From: Williamsoniiplasma lucivorax ATCC 49196
GTDB taxonomy: Bacteria; Bacillota_I; Bacilli_A; Mycoplasmatales; Mycoplasmataceae
Direction: 5' to 3'
DNA length: 64,000 bases
NCBI RefSeq assembly: GCF_000518285.1
Contig: NZ_JADH01000004.1
Span: 21,701 to 85,700 of the forward strand
Under the pieces are notes generated by a model, which saw only the letters and a program-made list of their open reading frames with translations, was not told the origin of the DNA and did not search any database. Numbering within the stretch: position 1 is the stretch's first letter; each line of letters starts with the position of its first letter. This document shows positions 23,438 through 33,983 of this stretch, piece by piece. Position numbers and translations under genes: made by a program.

Positions 23438-23890
23438 CTAAGTGGCTTTTTGATAACATTTTTGACACAAACCATGAATTTCAATTTTAAAATGGTCAAA
23501 AGTCATCTGGTGATTTTGGGCCAATTGTTTTAATCTTGATTCATCAATAACTTGCAACTCCTGATCATCTAAGTGTTGAATAGCTAAACAACTATCACAT
23601 TTTAAATGAACTGATTTAACATCTTGAATTTCATAAACAATTTGTTTGCCATTAAATGTGTTGGCAAACAAGAGATGTTTTTCTAACAACAAGTTTAAGG
23701 TGTTGTAAACACTCATTACATTAGTGTTGGCACTTGTTTTTTCAACAATTTTAATAATGTCATTAATTGTTGGGTGATCAGTGGTAATAATGGCTTTAAT
23801 CACTTCAGATCTAATGTTAGTGACGCGAATGCCATCTTTTTTTAGTTTGCCAATAATTTGGTCATATTTTTTTTGAGCTATCGCATCCAT
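23438..23890 (-). CDS. Fur family transcriptional regulator
   Basis: A 150-residue Fur/PerR/Zur-type repressor. The N-terminal winged helix contains GIRVTNIRSEVIKAI and SVYNTLNLLLEK. The C-terminal dimerisation domain carries the structural zinc pairs CDSC (about 97-100) and CQKC (about 143-146). The specific metal or peroxide specificity cannot be told from these motifs. The ATG overlaps the acpP stop by one base (TAATG). Confidence 0.88.
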   Translation of the reverse strand: MDAIAQKKYDQIIGKLKKDGIRVTNIRSEVIKAIITTDHPTINDIIKIVEKTSANTNVMSVYNTLNLLLEKHLLFANTFNGKQIVYEIQDVKSVHLKCDSCLAIQHLDDQELQVIDESRLKQLAQNHQMTFDHFKIEIHGLCQKCYQKAT

Positions 23891-24117
23891 TATTTACTTA
23901 GTTTTTCAATGATTTTAAGTAATTGATCAATATTCTCAATACTTAAAATTTGGTCATCAGGAATACGAATTGATAATTCGTCTTCTAGTTGAATAACCAT
24001 ATCCATTAAATCTAAAGAATCGACACCCATATCAACAAACTTGGTTTGTTTGTTAATAGCACCTTTGGCACCTTTTGTTTTTAGTGCTTTTATAATTTGA
24101 TCATATATCTTATCCAT
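23890..24117 (-). CDS. acpP: Acyl carrier protein
   Basis: A 75-residue acidic helical protein with the phosphopantetheine attachment motif GVDSLDLMD (Ser near residue 34). It starts after a GAGGAC site. Mollicutes lack full fatty-acid synthesis, so ACP probably serves phospholipid acylation or another acyl-transfer role. It is translationally coupled to the downstream fur-type gene. Confidence 0.93.
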   Translation of the reverse strand: MDKIYDQIIKALKTKGAKGAINKQTKFVDMGVDSLDLMDMVIQLEDELSIRIPDDQILSIENIDQLLKIIEKLSK

Positions 24118-24222
24118 GTCTTTGTCCTCTTAAATTATTATACTATTTTTATAAAAATTATAAATCATCAATTCATAAACGCAAAGCTGACTTACTTTTT
24201 ACTTGAAACTATTGTATCAACA

Positions 24223-24570
24223 TTAATCATAAGAAAGTTTATAAATCCAATAATTTGCACTACCATTATTTTCATAGTTAACTTTTACTTGTGTTGGTTT
24301 GTTTTGATCAAATTGAATATCATATTTAAGATGCGGATTTCTTGTTTTTAAAACTTGATATAACTTATCAATATTGATTGTTTTTTGGTCACTAATCATA
24401 TTAACTTCTGGTTGAGTTAAGACAATTGGTTCTAATGCTTCATTTGTTTGCTGATTAAAACTAGTAAATTTTAAAATTAAGGCAATACTTGTTCCCATAA
24501 TACTTAATCAAAAAAGCAAGACAAAAGTTAAATTTAACATTTTGCTTTTACTAATGACTATTTTTTTCAT
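24223..24570 (-). CDS. Small membrane-anchored protein, unknown
   Basis: A 115-residue protein with one N-terminal hydrophobic helix (about residues 11-33, MLNLTFVLLFWLSIMG then ALIL) and a hydrophilic extracytoplasmic tail. TGA-Trp occurs within the helix. The start at 24570 lies inside the end of the upstream gene, with a 20-base overlap, so the two are coupled. No known domain is recognised. Confidence 0.7.
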
Positions 24571-25444
24571 AACTTAATTGCGGAATCGCTAACTTTAAAT
24601 TCATAAAATATTTGTGGCCAAATAATTCATAATTCAAATTAAGATATTGACCTCCATTATTGTATGGGTTAAAGATTAAACCTTTTTCCTCTCCTCCTTC
24701 TTGAATTGTTTGCTTTGTTTGATTAATAAATAAATTATTATGCAAGTTAATTGCAAAATAATCTTTCTGATTTTGAATATCCATTTGAGCTTTAAATTCA
24801 TATTTTTTTTCAGAATCACTGATAATTGCAAATTTTTCAAAATTAAAATTCGGTGCATAAACTTCATCCAAAACATTATCAACCATTTCTTTAGTCCCCA
24901 AATTTGGTAATTGGGCATAATTTGGCACAATCGTTTTATATTTCACCTTTAATAAATTTTGGTAGTGATAGTTATAAAAAAATGCCTGCGACTCATTTTT
25001 CACTCATCGCACAATTGCTTGCTTTTCCACATCATCAAAGATTAAAATTTCATTATCAATGAAATTTTCATCTTTCAGTTTTAAATCGATTTTAATATTT
25101 CCTCGTCCTTCATAATAGTGATCAAAAAGATAAGCATAGTTAATTTGCATTTGTTCAGCATATGCTTCTTGAGGAATTTTCACAACTAACACATCTTGGT
25201 TAGTTGTGAAATCGGTTTTGAATTCACTCGTTTCTAATTTAATTTTTTTATTATTTGCATTAATAAAAAAATTGATGTTAAAGTTTTTTAAAGTTTTAAC
25301 ATCTGTTGACTTAAATCAAATCAACATTTTGTAATATGCTTCTTTATCTTTATGGACAATTTTGTTCATAAATGTGGCTGAAGTTTGAATGTTTCAACCA
25401 TTGACTAGCATATCTCTTTTAATATTTATATGTTCTCCAATCAT
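24551..25444 (-). CDS. Hypothetical protein, unknown
   Basis: A 297-residue protein starting MIGEHINIKRDM after an AAGGGG site. It is hydrophilic, rich in Asn, Lys, Tyr and aromatic residues, with no signal peptide or transmembrane helix. TGA-Trp codons are needed for the full frame. It forms a two-gene unit with the overlapping small membrane protein downstream. I recognise no family; beta-rich, adhesin-like or sugar-binding folds are possible but unsupported. Confidence 0.7.
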
Positions 25445-25489
25445 ACATACCCCTTATTAGATTAGAAATTTTTTGTGAAGATTTGCTAA

Positions 25490-25519
25490 AAAAAATAAAA
25501 AACTAACCAAAAGGTTAGT
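25490..25519 (-). terminator. Terminator after tRNA-His
   Basis: The stem ACTAACC/GGTTAGT with an AAAA loop is followed on the minus strand by a T-rich tract. It lies 15 bases past the tRNA 3' end. Confidence 0.75.
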
Positions 25520-25533
25520 ATTTTCTAAAATAA

Positions 25534-25610
25534 TGGGGCGTATAAAGGGAATTGAACCCTCGAATGCCGGGACCACAACCCGGTGCGTTAACCACTTCGC
25601 CATATACGCC
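25534..25610 (-). tRNA. tRNA-His (anticodon GTG)
   Basis: The cloverleaf has acceptor GCGTATA/TATACGC. An encoded G at -1 faces C73, the tRNA-His hallmark, and CCA is encoded. The anticodon loop TTGTGGT gives GTG. Confidence 0.95.
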
Positions 25611-25679
25611 ATATATAGCAACATATAGATAATAAATTATGTACTAGTTAATGTCAAATCAGATTGACTGATAAAGTGT

Positions 25680-26114
25680 TTATTTCGCTTCCCTGATTGT
25701 TTTAATTTGTTGCAGTAGTCTTGAAGAGATGGCCAACTCTTCAGTATCAGCAATTAAAATGATAGTTTCAATGTGTGGATTCAGCATTTTATTAGCATGG
25801 GCCATTTCCACTTCAAAGTCAAAATCTTGTTTGTTTCTTACCCCACGTAGTAAAAAATTAAAGTGATGTTCAATCGCAAAATCAATTGTTAATTGTTTAT
25901 AGTTCACCATCACTTTAATTTTTTTATTCCCTTTAATCATCGCTTTGATTTGTTCAACTCGTAATTCAATAGGGGTTTGGTTTTGTTTATCAGGATTGTT
26001 AGTGACCACAATCACCACTTGATCAAAAAAAGTTAAAGCTCTTTTAACCAAAGCTAAATGCCCTTGGTGAAAAGGGTCAAAACTACCAGCAAACATGATT
26101 TTTCGTTTTCTCAC
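25680..26114 (-). CDS. coaD: Phosphopantetheine adenylyltransferase
   Basis: A 144-residue nucleotidyltransferase of coenzyme A synthesis (4'-phosphopantetheine plus ATP to dephospho-CoA). The active-site loop GSFDPFHQGH is near residue 10 and LLRGVRN near 89. The usual ISSTxVR motif is changed to ISSRLLQQ near residue 130. A GTG start at 26114 is preferred because GAGG stands 8 bases upstream; the internal ATG six codons later has no ribosome site. It lies downstream of a terminator, so it has its own promoter. Confidence 0.9.
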   Translation of the reverse strand: MRKRKIMFAGSFDPFHQGHLALVKRALTFFDQVVIVVTNNPDKQNQTPIELRVEQIKAMIKGNKKIKVMVNYKQLTIDFAIEHHFNFLLRGVRNKQDFDFEVEMAHANKMLNPHIETIILIADTEELAISSRLLQQIKTIREAK

Positions 26115-26147
26115 AACAAATACCTCTACTAATGATTATAAAATAAA

Positions 26148-26171
26148 AAAAACACTAAATTTAGTGTTTTT
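26148..26171 (-). terminator. Palindromic terminator
   Basis: A perfect palindrome AAAAACACTAAA / TTTAGTGTTTTT. It lies just after the stop of the 538-residue membrane protein gene and before coaD. Confidence 0.88.
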
Positions 26172-26179
26172 GATAAGTC

Positions 26180-27796
26180 TTATTTTTTAGCTTTGGTTTT
26201 AGCTTCTGCTTGTTTTCCTTCTTCAGCTAAAGCAAGATTAATTTCTTGTCTTTTTTTACGTGAAGGGATGACGATGTTGTTTAATAACACACCAGAAACT
26301 GATAGATAAACTCAGAATAGAATTAAAACTAAAATTGATAATGTTGAAAGTAAATCAGTATTTCAAGTTACATTCAACATTCCTAGAATTATTCCTAAAA
26401 TGTTAATTCCGACTGATAAGAATCAAGCGATAATTGGTAAGATTACTCCATCAATTAAAACTTTTTTGCTCATTCCTTCTGGAGATTTATTTGCATCCAT
26501 TAATGTTGCAATAACATATAAGATTAAGCAAGTTGATAGAACAGCTGTCCCTAATCTTGAGAAGAAGATGTTCATCATTGATGAAGATGTTCCGGGTGCA
26601 GTAATTGGTCCCATGGCAATAATTCCATTAATTCCAATTGCTAAAGTAATTGCCATCACTATGAATAATGAATAGTAAGATACCGCTGGAATAATTAGAT
26701 CTTTTCTCATGTTTTTGTATGAGGCTTTAGAAATTGTGAATCCAGCATGTAATGCAATAGTGATGATGAATCAAGTCACAATAATTAAGGCTGGGGCAGT
26801 GTTTGATGCTGCTCCTGAAATTCCTAAGGCTCCAATTAATGGCAGAATAACTGCATTAATTGCAATTGTTGGCACAATTGCAAAAATTAGGAAAACATAC
26901 ATTCTAAACATCTCTAGTGAGAATAGTTTTCAAGCTAATTTAGATTGTGTGTCCACTTTAGTTTCAACAGCTTTGTAATAAGCGATTGAGTATTTTGATC
27001 CGATTGATGTATATTCATAACCACGTTTAAAGTCAAAGAACATTTCATCTTGTTTTGTTGTCATTGCATTAATGCGTTCTTTTTCATACATTTCTTTTAA
27101 TGACATAATAACCACTTCACATGGTTTAATAAATCTTTTTAAGTTTCCTTCGACGATTAAAACGTCTCCGATTTCATCCATCATATTGATCAAGTATGTT
27201 GGTTTAAATGCTAGTCCATTGTATGAACCATAAGCAGTTTTAACTTGTTCAAAGTCTCCAGCTACTAGTTTATCGTGTAAATCATTTGCAAATTTAATTG
27301 CATTTTGACAATTGAATAAAATGTTTGATCGTCTTGCTTTCAAGTAAGATTTGATGCCAATCACAGTTCCAAAGAAGATTGTTTTTGTCAATGGTACTAA
27401 CATTGCAAAAACCCCCCCAACTAACACTAATTTAAATGGTGCCAGAATTGTTGCTGTTAATGAATTAGCAGCTCAGAATCCGCCAAAGAAATTTGGAATT
27501 GTGGCGTTAATGATATCACCTTTTGCCAATGGTTTTAATGCTCCATCTACCATTATCATAAGCGCTTCTTTGACTTGTCAGTTTCCATCAGAGAAGGCGA
27601 TGTATTTATCAAAAGATGATGAACCTTGTTGAGCACCCTTACCAACTACAATAATAAGTTTATCTAATGTTGATTGCGCGTCATAAACGTCAAAATTTGT
27701 ATGAAATAGTGATACCCCATCAACAAAAGTTGTATATCCAAAGTAGATTACAAACACGACAAACAAAATAACTAATTGTCTAGTTAATTTTCTCAT
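26180..27796 (-). CDS. Polytopic membrane protein, unknown
   Basis: A 538-residue protein with an N-terminal hydrophobic segment (about 8-22), a pair of helices around 100-140, a hydrophilic cytoplasmic-like middle (about 150-290) and roughly six helices in the C-terminal half, ending in a Lys/Ala-rich tail. The middle contains GDVLIVEGNLKRFIKPCE, a compact domain-like piece. Several TGA-Trp join the fragments. It stands alone between two terminators. No transporter signature is recognised; the pattern is only compatible with a transporter or membrane scaffold. Confidence 0.8.
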
Positions 27797-27837
27797 GTAA
27801 AAAATATTTCCTTTCTATTATTTTTTATTTACCAAAT

Positions 27838-27860
27838 AAAAACTACGCCAACGTAGTTTT
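27838..27860 (-). terminator. Terminator after leuS
   Basis: The arms AAAACTACG / CGTAGTTTT enclose a CCAA loop 11 bases past the leuS stop. The following T-tract is short, so efficiency may be moderate. Confidence 0.65.
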
Positions 27861-27871
27861 GGCCATTATGG

Positions 27872-30289
27872 TTAATTAACCACAATATTTACAATTTTAT
27901 CAAAAATCACGATTTCTTTCACTATTTTTTTGTTTTTTATGAATTTATCCACATTTTCATCGCTTTTTGCTAATTTAATTAAAGTTTCTTTATCTAATCC
28001 GATTGCCACTTCTTTGGTTCCTCTTAATTTACCATTAACTTGGAAAGCAATTGTGACTGTTGAAGCAATTAATTTGGTTTCATCATAAATTGGTCATGCT
28101 TCATTGACCAAACTAGTTTCATGTCCTAAGATTGATCAGATTTCTTCAGCTAGATGTGGGGCAAATAAAGCCAGCATCTTGACAAACCCCTCAATATAAG
28201 GCTGATAAATTGTTGATGGTTCATATTTATAAAAAGCATTCATTAAAACCATCAATTGTGAAATAGCTGTATTGAGTTTTAATTCATCAACCATAATGGT
28301 CACTTTTTTAACAACATCATGATACACAAAATCAAGTTCTTGATTATTTGTTGTTGAAAAAGTAGTGTTATTGACTAATCTAAAAACACGGTTCAATCAT
28401 TTCAAAGCAGCATCTAATCCATCATAACTTCAAGGTAAGGAGGCATCAAGTGGCCCCATAAACATTTCATATAATCTTAAAGCATCAGCTCCATGTGATT
28501 GAATCACATCATCAGGATTAATCACATTCCCTCAAGATTTAGACATTTTTTTACCATCAGGTCCTAAAATCATTCCTTGGTTATAAAGCTTTTGAAATGG
28601 TTCTTGAGTTTTTAAAATCCCTAAATCATAGAGCACATGATTTCAAAATCTTGCATATAACAAATGTCCAACAGCATGCTCTTGTCCACCAATATATAAA
28701 TCTACAGGCATTCATTTATTAAAACGCGCTTTTGCTTCTTCACTTTCCAAATCAATTAATTGATTTGGTTGATCAGTTAGAATATAAGCTAAATAATATC
28801 AAGATGAACCAGCAGATTGGGGCATAGTGTTAGTTTCTCGTTTAACTTTTTGACCATTCACTTCAATTTCGACTCATTCTTTAACGTTTGCTAAAGGTGA
28901 TTCGCCAGTGCCGCTTGGTTTAATATAACTAGTTTGTGGTAAAGTGACTGGTAAGTCTTTAACATCAATTAAACCAATGTTCCCATCATTTGTATAATAA
29001 ACCGGAAATGGTTCACCATAAAATCTTTGGCGAGAAAATAATCAATCTCTTAACTTGTAATTGATTTTTTTGATTCCTAAATTTTCAGCTTCTAGTCTTT
29101 CAAGAATTTTTCGATTGGCTTCTTGACGATCTAAACCATCTAAAAAGTCAGAATTAATATGTTTAGCTTCACCAACAAATGCTTTACTTTGATCTTTTGC
29201 TGCTAAAACAAATTTAATTGCTAAATTAAATTTAGTGGCAAATTCTCAATCACGTGGGTCATGAGCAGGAACTGCCATGACAGCACCACTTCCGTAATCA
29301 TTTAACACATAATCAGCAATTCAAACCGGAATTGCTTCTTTTGTGATGGGATTAATGGCATAAGCACCAGTAAAGACACCTGTTTTTGGTTTAGAATCAT
29401 CTTTACGGTCAATTTCAGATTTTTGTTTGGTTTGTTTAATATAAGTTTCAACTTCAGATAGTTGGTTTGAAGTTGAAATTAAGTGCACAGCTTCGTGTTC
29501 TGGGGCTAAAACTAAATATGTTGCTCCATAAATCGTATCAGCCCTGGTTGTAAAAACTTTTAAATCAACTCCAGTTTGAGTTTTGAAACTAATTTCCACG
29601 CCTTCAGATTTACCAATTCAATTTTTTTGTAATTCTTTGACTGATTGTGGTCAATCCAATGTTTCTAATCCAGCTAAGAGTTTTTCAGCATAAGCAGTGA
29701 TTTTTAAAACTCATTGTTTCATAGTTTTTTTAACAACAGGATAACCCCCACGTTCACTAACCATGATTCCATCTTTAATTTCAACTTCGTCATTTGCTAA
29801 GACCGTTCCTAAATCTTGTGATCAATTAACTTCAATATCTCGTAATTCAGCTAAGCCTAATTTGTATAATTGTTCAAAAATTCATTGGGTTGTTTTGTAA
29901 AATTCTGGATGGGCAGTATTCACTTCTTTATTAAAATCATAACCAAAACCAAGAGTTTGCAGTTGAGTTCTAAAAGTATCAATATTTTTTAAAGTAAATT
30001 CTCTTGGATCATTCCCTGTACTTAAAGCGTATTGTTCAGCTGGTAGCCCGAAAGCATCTCATCCAATTGGATGAAGAACATCATAACCTTGCATACGACG
30101 AAAACGAGAAAAGACATCAGTTGCTGTATAACCTTTAACATGCCCAACATGTAAACCAGACCCACTGGGATATGGAAACATATCTAAAATATAAGCTTTC
30201 TTATCTTTGTTTGATGTGGTTTGATAAACATCCTTTTCTTTTCAAATTTTTTGTCATTTTTTTTCAATTGCTTTATGTGAAAAATCCAT
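27872..30289 (-). CDS. leuS: Leucyl-tRNA synthetase
   Basis: An 805-residue class Ia synthetase, heavily interrupted by TGA-Trp. The HIGH motif is HVGH in [16 protein letters not shown] near residue 46. The CP1 editing domain includes TTRAD near 250 and GxxAPAHDPRD-type residues near 340. KMSKSWGNVI is near 580, and the anticodon-binding and C-terminal domains follow. Length is normal for bacterial LeuS. The start at 30289 has an AGGAG ribosome site. No T-box leader is visible upstream. Confidence 0.96.
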
Positions 30290-30388
30290 TTTACTCCTTT
30301 ATTTCATTTATTAATTGTACTATTTTTATTGAAAATTAAAAAACTAAATGTTGGATAATAATGAGATTCAAAAAAATGCAAAGAAAAA

Positions 30389-30453
30389 CACTAATTTGGT
30401 CAGTAGTAATGTTTTAAAATTTCGATTTTAAAACATTAAATTCCTAATTAGTG
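30389..30453 (-). terminator. Nested double-stem terminator
   Basis: An inner stem AATGTTTTAAAAT pairs with ATTTTAAAACATT around a three-base loop (30408-30437). An outer pair, CACTAATTT at 30389 and TAATTAGTG at 30445, closes the structure. On the minus strand it is followed by TTTTTCTTT. It ends the secreted protein / ABC cassette. The remaining sequence of 30290-30482 shows nothing else clear. Confidence 0.75.
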
Positions 30454-30482
30454 AAATTGCTTTTTTAGTGTAGCTAAGATGA

Positions 30483-31982
30483 TTATGTTCTAATTCTATA
30501 ACCAAAATATAGTGCTGTTAATAGAATAAGAAAAACAGTAATATTAATCGGTATTAAATAAGATGAATCAACCACTTTGTTATGGTTTATAGATTTAAGT
30601 TGAATTTTTTTATCATGAAGATTAGTTGGATCATTTGGATTTCCTTGCAAAGGAATTTGATCATATGCTATTTCAAATTTTATATTTAAAACTTGTGGGA
30701 ATAATGGTTTGTTTAAACCATCTCAATTATCATAATAATAATTTTTATTACCACCATAAAACATTAAATTCAAACCAAATAATGGGTTAAAGAAATTGTT
30801 ATTTTTCATTTTATTATTAAATTTTTGAAATAATTCTAATTTAAATAAATCAGCATCAGAAATGATTTTTCCTTTTTCTTTTAGCAAGAACGCATCATAA
30901 AGTAAGGTGTACAATTTTGATTGTAGTCTGGGCGCAGTCTCATTGATGTTCACACGTTTATTTGCATAAGAGCGTAATTTAGCTTTAGATAAATAATCAC
31001 CAAATTTAGATAAAATAATATCATCACTTTGTATTAAGTCTTGAGCCGTTTCAGTACCTCAACTATCATTCGGATATTTGCTTTCAAGACTTTTAAAAAC
31101 ATCATTTATTTCTATAAATTTTTTATTTGCCAATTCTAAAAAATTATTACGATTTATCTCTTCGGTTTCATTTGGCAAGTATCCTTCATTCATCATTTTT
31201 AAAAAATTATACTTATTATCATTTTCCATCAATTGATAAAACTCAAAAGATTCATTTAAATAATTACCAATACCCATATAATCACCATCTGAAAAATCAT
31301 CAGATGAACTAGTTACTCCACCACCAATAACTTCTGATTTTGAACTAGAGAAAATCATATTTCTAGATAAAGGTTCTGGTTTTACTTTATTGCTAATGAA
31401 ATTTCCAGACAGTGCACTAAATATTAAAAGCAATACCATAACAACAGTTGCGAAAACATTTGTCATTTTTGCTTTAAAAATAAATAACAAAAATATAGAT
31501 ATTAGTAGTGTTAAAAAGGCGATGAAGGCAATTCAACCAAAAAACGAAATAAATAAACGATATGAATGTGTTTCATGAATTTGAACTGTACTTACATAAA
31601 ATATAGTATTAACCATGTATTGAGTAAATAAACTTATCGAAATTAATAAAACAATAATCAATAAACGATAAAAATACATGAAATGTTTTTTTAGACCAAT
31701 ACGCATTTCCATTTTATTGACACCTTCAACATTATCATATTGGTATAATTTTGAAAAACAAAATATAGTTCACAAAATGTTTATTAATGAATAGACCAAA
31801 GTTTCAGCAACATAAAAAAAGTAAATGTTAGTATGATCAATATAAGCATTCAGTCCAAATGAACTAATTAACCCAAAAATAATTCCGAAAACTAAATTGA
31901 AAAAAACAATGCCAATAAAATATGGGGTTTTAATTAAATCGAAAAATCTTAATCCAAAGTAAATAATTTTTGTTTTATTCAT
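30483..31982 (-). CDS. ABC transporter permease with large ectodomain
   Basis: A 499-residue membrane protein. Two helices lie near residues 18-75 and further helices at about 95-190. A hydrophilic segment of around 270 residues (about 195-470) should be extracytoplasmic, and one C-terminal helix (IPINITVFLILLTALYFGY) closes it. The gene overlaps the ATPase gene by 8 bases, so it is taken as its permease. TGA-Trp joins three fragments. No exact family is recognised; the plan of helices, one large loop and a final helix recalls ABC-2-like exporters and the other permease at 51445-53289. Confidence 0.75.
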
Positions 31983-32679
31983 AAACTTCCCCCTTGTAGT
32001 TGATCGCTTCTAAAAACTGCTGTTTAACATTTGGCTTAGCTGGCCCTTGAAATTTGACGGTTCCTTGATCAATAATAATTATTTCATTAAAAAAATTGCT
32101 AAACTCTTCGACCAAATGAGTAATAATAATAATTGTTTTATCACTATTTGCAATTTTTTTAATTTCATCAATAATCATTTGTTTATTTGAAAGATCTAAA
32201 TTTGCTGTTGGTTCATCAAAAAATATAATTTTTGGATTCAAAATTTTACAAGCTAACAAAGAAACCAATTTTTGTTGCCCACTAGATAAAGAGGAAATTA
32301 ATGTTTTTTTCAAATTTTTTTGTAAAAAATAAATGTTTTCTTCATTGAGTTTTTTTTCAAAACCTTTTAGTGTTTGTTTGTTGAATAAATACTGTGTTCT
32401 TAATAAGTTATAAATAGATAAATGTTTTTGTAAATCATTATTATCAGGAAAATAATAGATTTGACTTAAATTTTTTTCATTCATTTTTTGATTATCAAAT
32501 GTAATTGTTCCACTTTCATAATCATATTCATTAAAAATACATTTCAAAAGTGTCGTTTTGCCAACTCCATTATTACCTAATAATCCATAGTGTTTTCCTG
32601 GCTTAAAAATAGCATTAACATCAATTAAAATTTTTTTATTTTTAATTTTTTTTGTTAAATTAGTAACCTTTATTTCCAT
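31975..32679 (-). CDS. ABC transporter ATP-binding protein
   Basis: A 234-residue ATPase without TGA interruption. Walker A is GNNGVGKTT near residue 36, the signature SSLSSGQQKL near 130, Walker B IIFFDEPTANLD near 150, and the H-loop IIITHLVEEF near 186. It is the middle gene of a three-gene cassette, 11 bases after the secreted-protein gene and overlapping the permease. The small size and the neighbouring exported protein suggest an export or self-protection pump rather than nutrient import (inference). Confidence 0.92.
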   Translation of the reverse strand: MEIKVTNLTKKIKNKKILIDVNAIFKPGKHYGLLGNNGVGKTTLLKCIFNEYDYESGTITFDNQKMNEKNLSQIYYFPDNNDLQKHLSIYNLLRTQYLFNKQTLKGFEKKLNEENIYFLQKNLKKTLISSLSSGQQKLVSLLACKILNPKIIFFDEPTANLDLSNKQMIIDEIKKIANSDKTIIIITHLVEEFSNFFNEIIIIDQGTVKFQGPAKPNVKQQFLEAINYKGEVYE

Positions 32680-32690
32680 TAATCGTTCTC

Positions 32691-33833
32691 CTAAATTGAA
32701 TTGCTCATATATATGTAATTTATACTCTCAAGTCCAATAAGTGAGATATTGTTACATCCTGAAATTCTTTTTGATGAAGCTTGCCCCATAAAATATAGTG
32801 CATTATTAATATTTTTATAATATAATGAACTACGAATTTGCGAACCAACTTGACTATTTTCCAAAACTATTTTCCCATTTAATAAACTTCCAGAAATCAT
32901 TGTTAACGAAATATCATTTAACAAATATGAGTAGTTCAAAGCATTTATGGTTGCATAAATGCTTTGGTTACCACTATTACAAAAACCTGAAACTGTATAA
33001 GAAACTAATGTTGGTGCAACCATTTTTCAAGAATTCTTAATTTTGTCTTCAAAAATATTTCTTGCTTTATCAAATAAGGAATCTAATGAAATATAATGAG
33101 TTCCTATTGATAATGGCATATTGGCAAATACTGGTTCAGTTTTATTATCCAAATTAATATTTGAATTATTTCCTTCAATTTTATCCAAACTAAACTTTGT
33201 TAAAGTTGCATGATTATATATGCTACCCCAAGCTCAATGATATCAAACACCCATTTTTACATTTATTTTCAAACCAGACGAATCCCATTTTTGTTGAACC
33301 TCAATTCTTCCAGCTTCAGTGTCTGTACCAGACATTTCATATTGCACTTGTTCTGTGTGTTCTTCAGGTCTTAAAGATATGTCAGAGGTTGTTCATTTTA
33401 ATGGCACATTTTTCCCTTCACTATATCTTCAACCTAATTTAGAATCTCACATATTAAATGCATAGTAATATTTCAATTCAATTTTAGAACCAATTTTAGA
33501 AATTAATTCATATTTATTATTTGTGGCAAAATCACTAAAATTATATTGAATTAATGGTAACTCTACGTCATATCACTTATCTTTAGCTAAATAACCCAAG
33601 TTATAATCAATTTTATTATCTTCGGGTGATAATGTGTCGTTTGTTGAATCCAAATATAAACGATATTCTACATTATTTTTTCTTTCATTTTGTGATAAAT
33701 TACTTATTTTAGCATCATTTTGTAATGTAAAAAGTGATGGGTTTTCATTTTTGTTTTGTGTTTTTTGTACAACAATATTCATTGTTGGAGATACAGTTAA
33801 AACAGAACTGCATAATAGTAAAGATTTAAACAT
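32691..33833 (-). CDS. Secreted protein linked to an ABC transporter, unknown
   Basis: A 380-residue protein. The start at 33833 has a GAGGT ribosome site and gives a short hydrophobic N-terminus (FKSLLLCSSVLTVSPTMNIVV) that looks like a signal peptide or anchor but has no lipobox. The rest is Ser/Asn/Tyr/Trp-rich with segments such as GVWYHWAWGS near 195 and a C-terminal region with GSQIRSSLYYKN and CNNISL. No catalytic motif is seen. It is the first gene of the cassette, directly ahead of ATPase and permease. Candidate roles are substrate, export partner or toxin/bacteriocin-like effector, none proven. Confidence 0.7.
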
Positions 33834-33932
33834 TTTTTTACCTCGCTTTACAAAATTATTAAAACACAAAGTAACATATATTTAGTAGAATAAATTTTCC
33901 AAAAAAGAGATAAATAATTTCCATATTTATAC

Positions 33933-33983
33933 AAAAAAACTAGAAAGTTATCCTTGTTAAGAAATTAACTTTTTAGTTTTTAA
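33933..33983 (-). terminator. Terminator overlapping the MATE gene end
   Basis: AAAACTAGAAAGTTA (33936-33950) pairs with TTAACTTTTTAGTTTT (33966-33981) with one mismatch, followed on the minus strand by T-rich sequence. The stem includes the MATE stop codon. The spacer to 33834 holds only AT-rich promoter-like sequence for the secreted-protein gene. Confidence 0.7.

Noticed and set aside
26400..26978. Plus-strand open frames opposite the 538-residue membrane protein
   Set aside because: Shadows: reading the complement of a hydrophobic gene gives long hydrophobic frames without ribosome sites.
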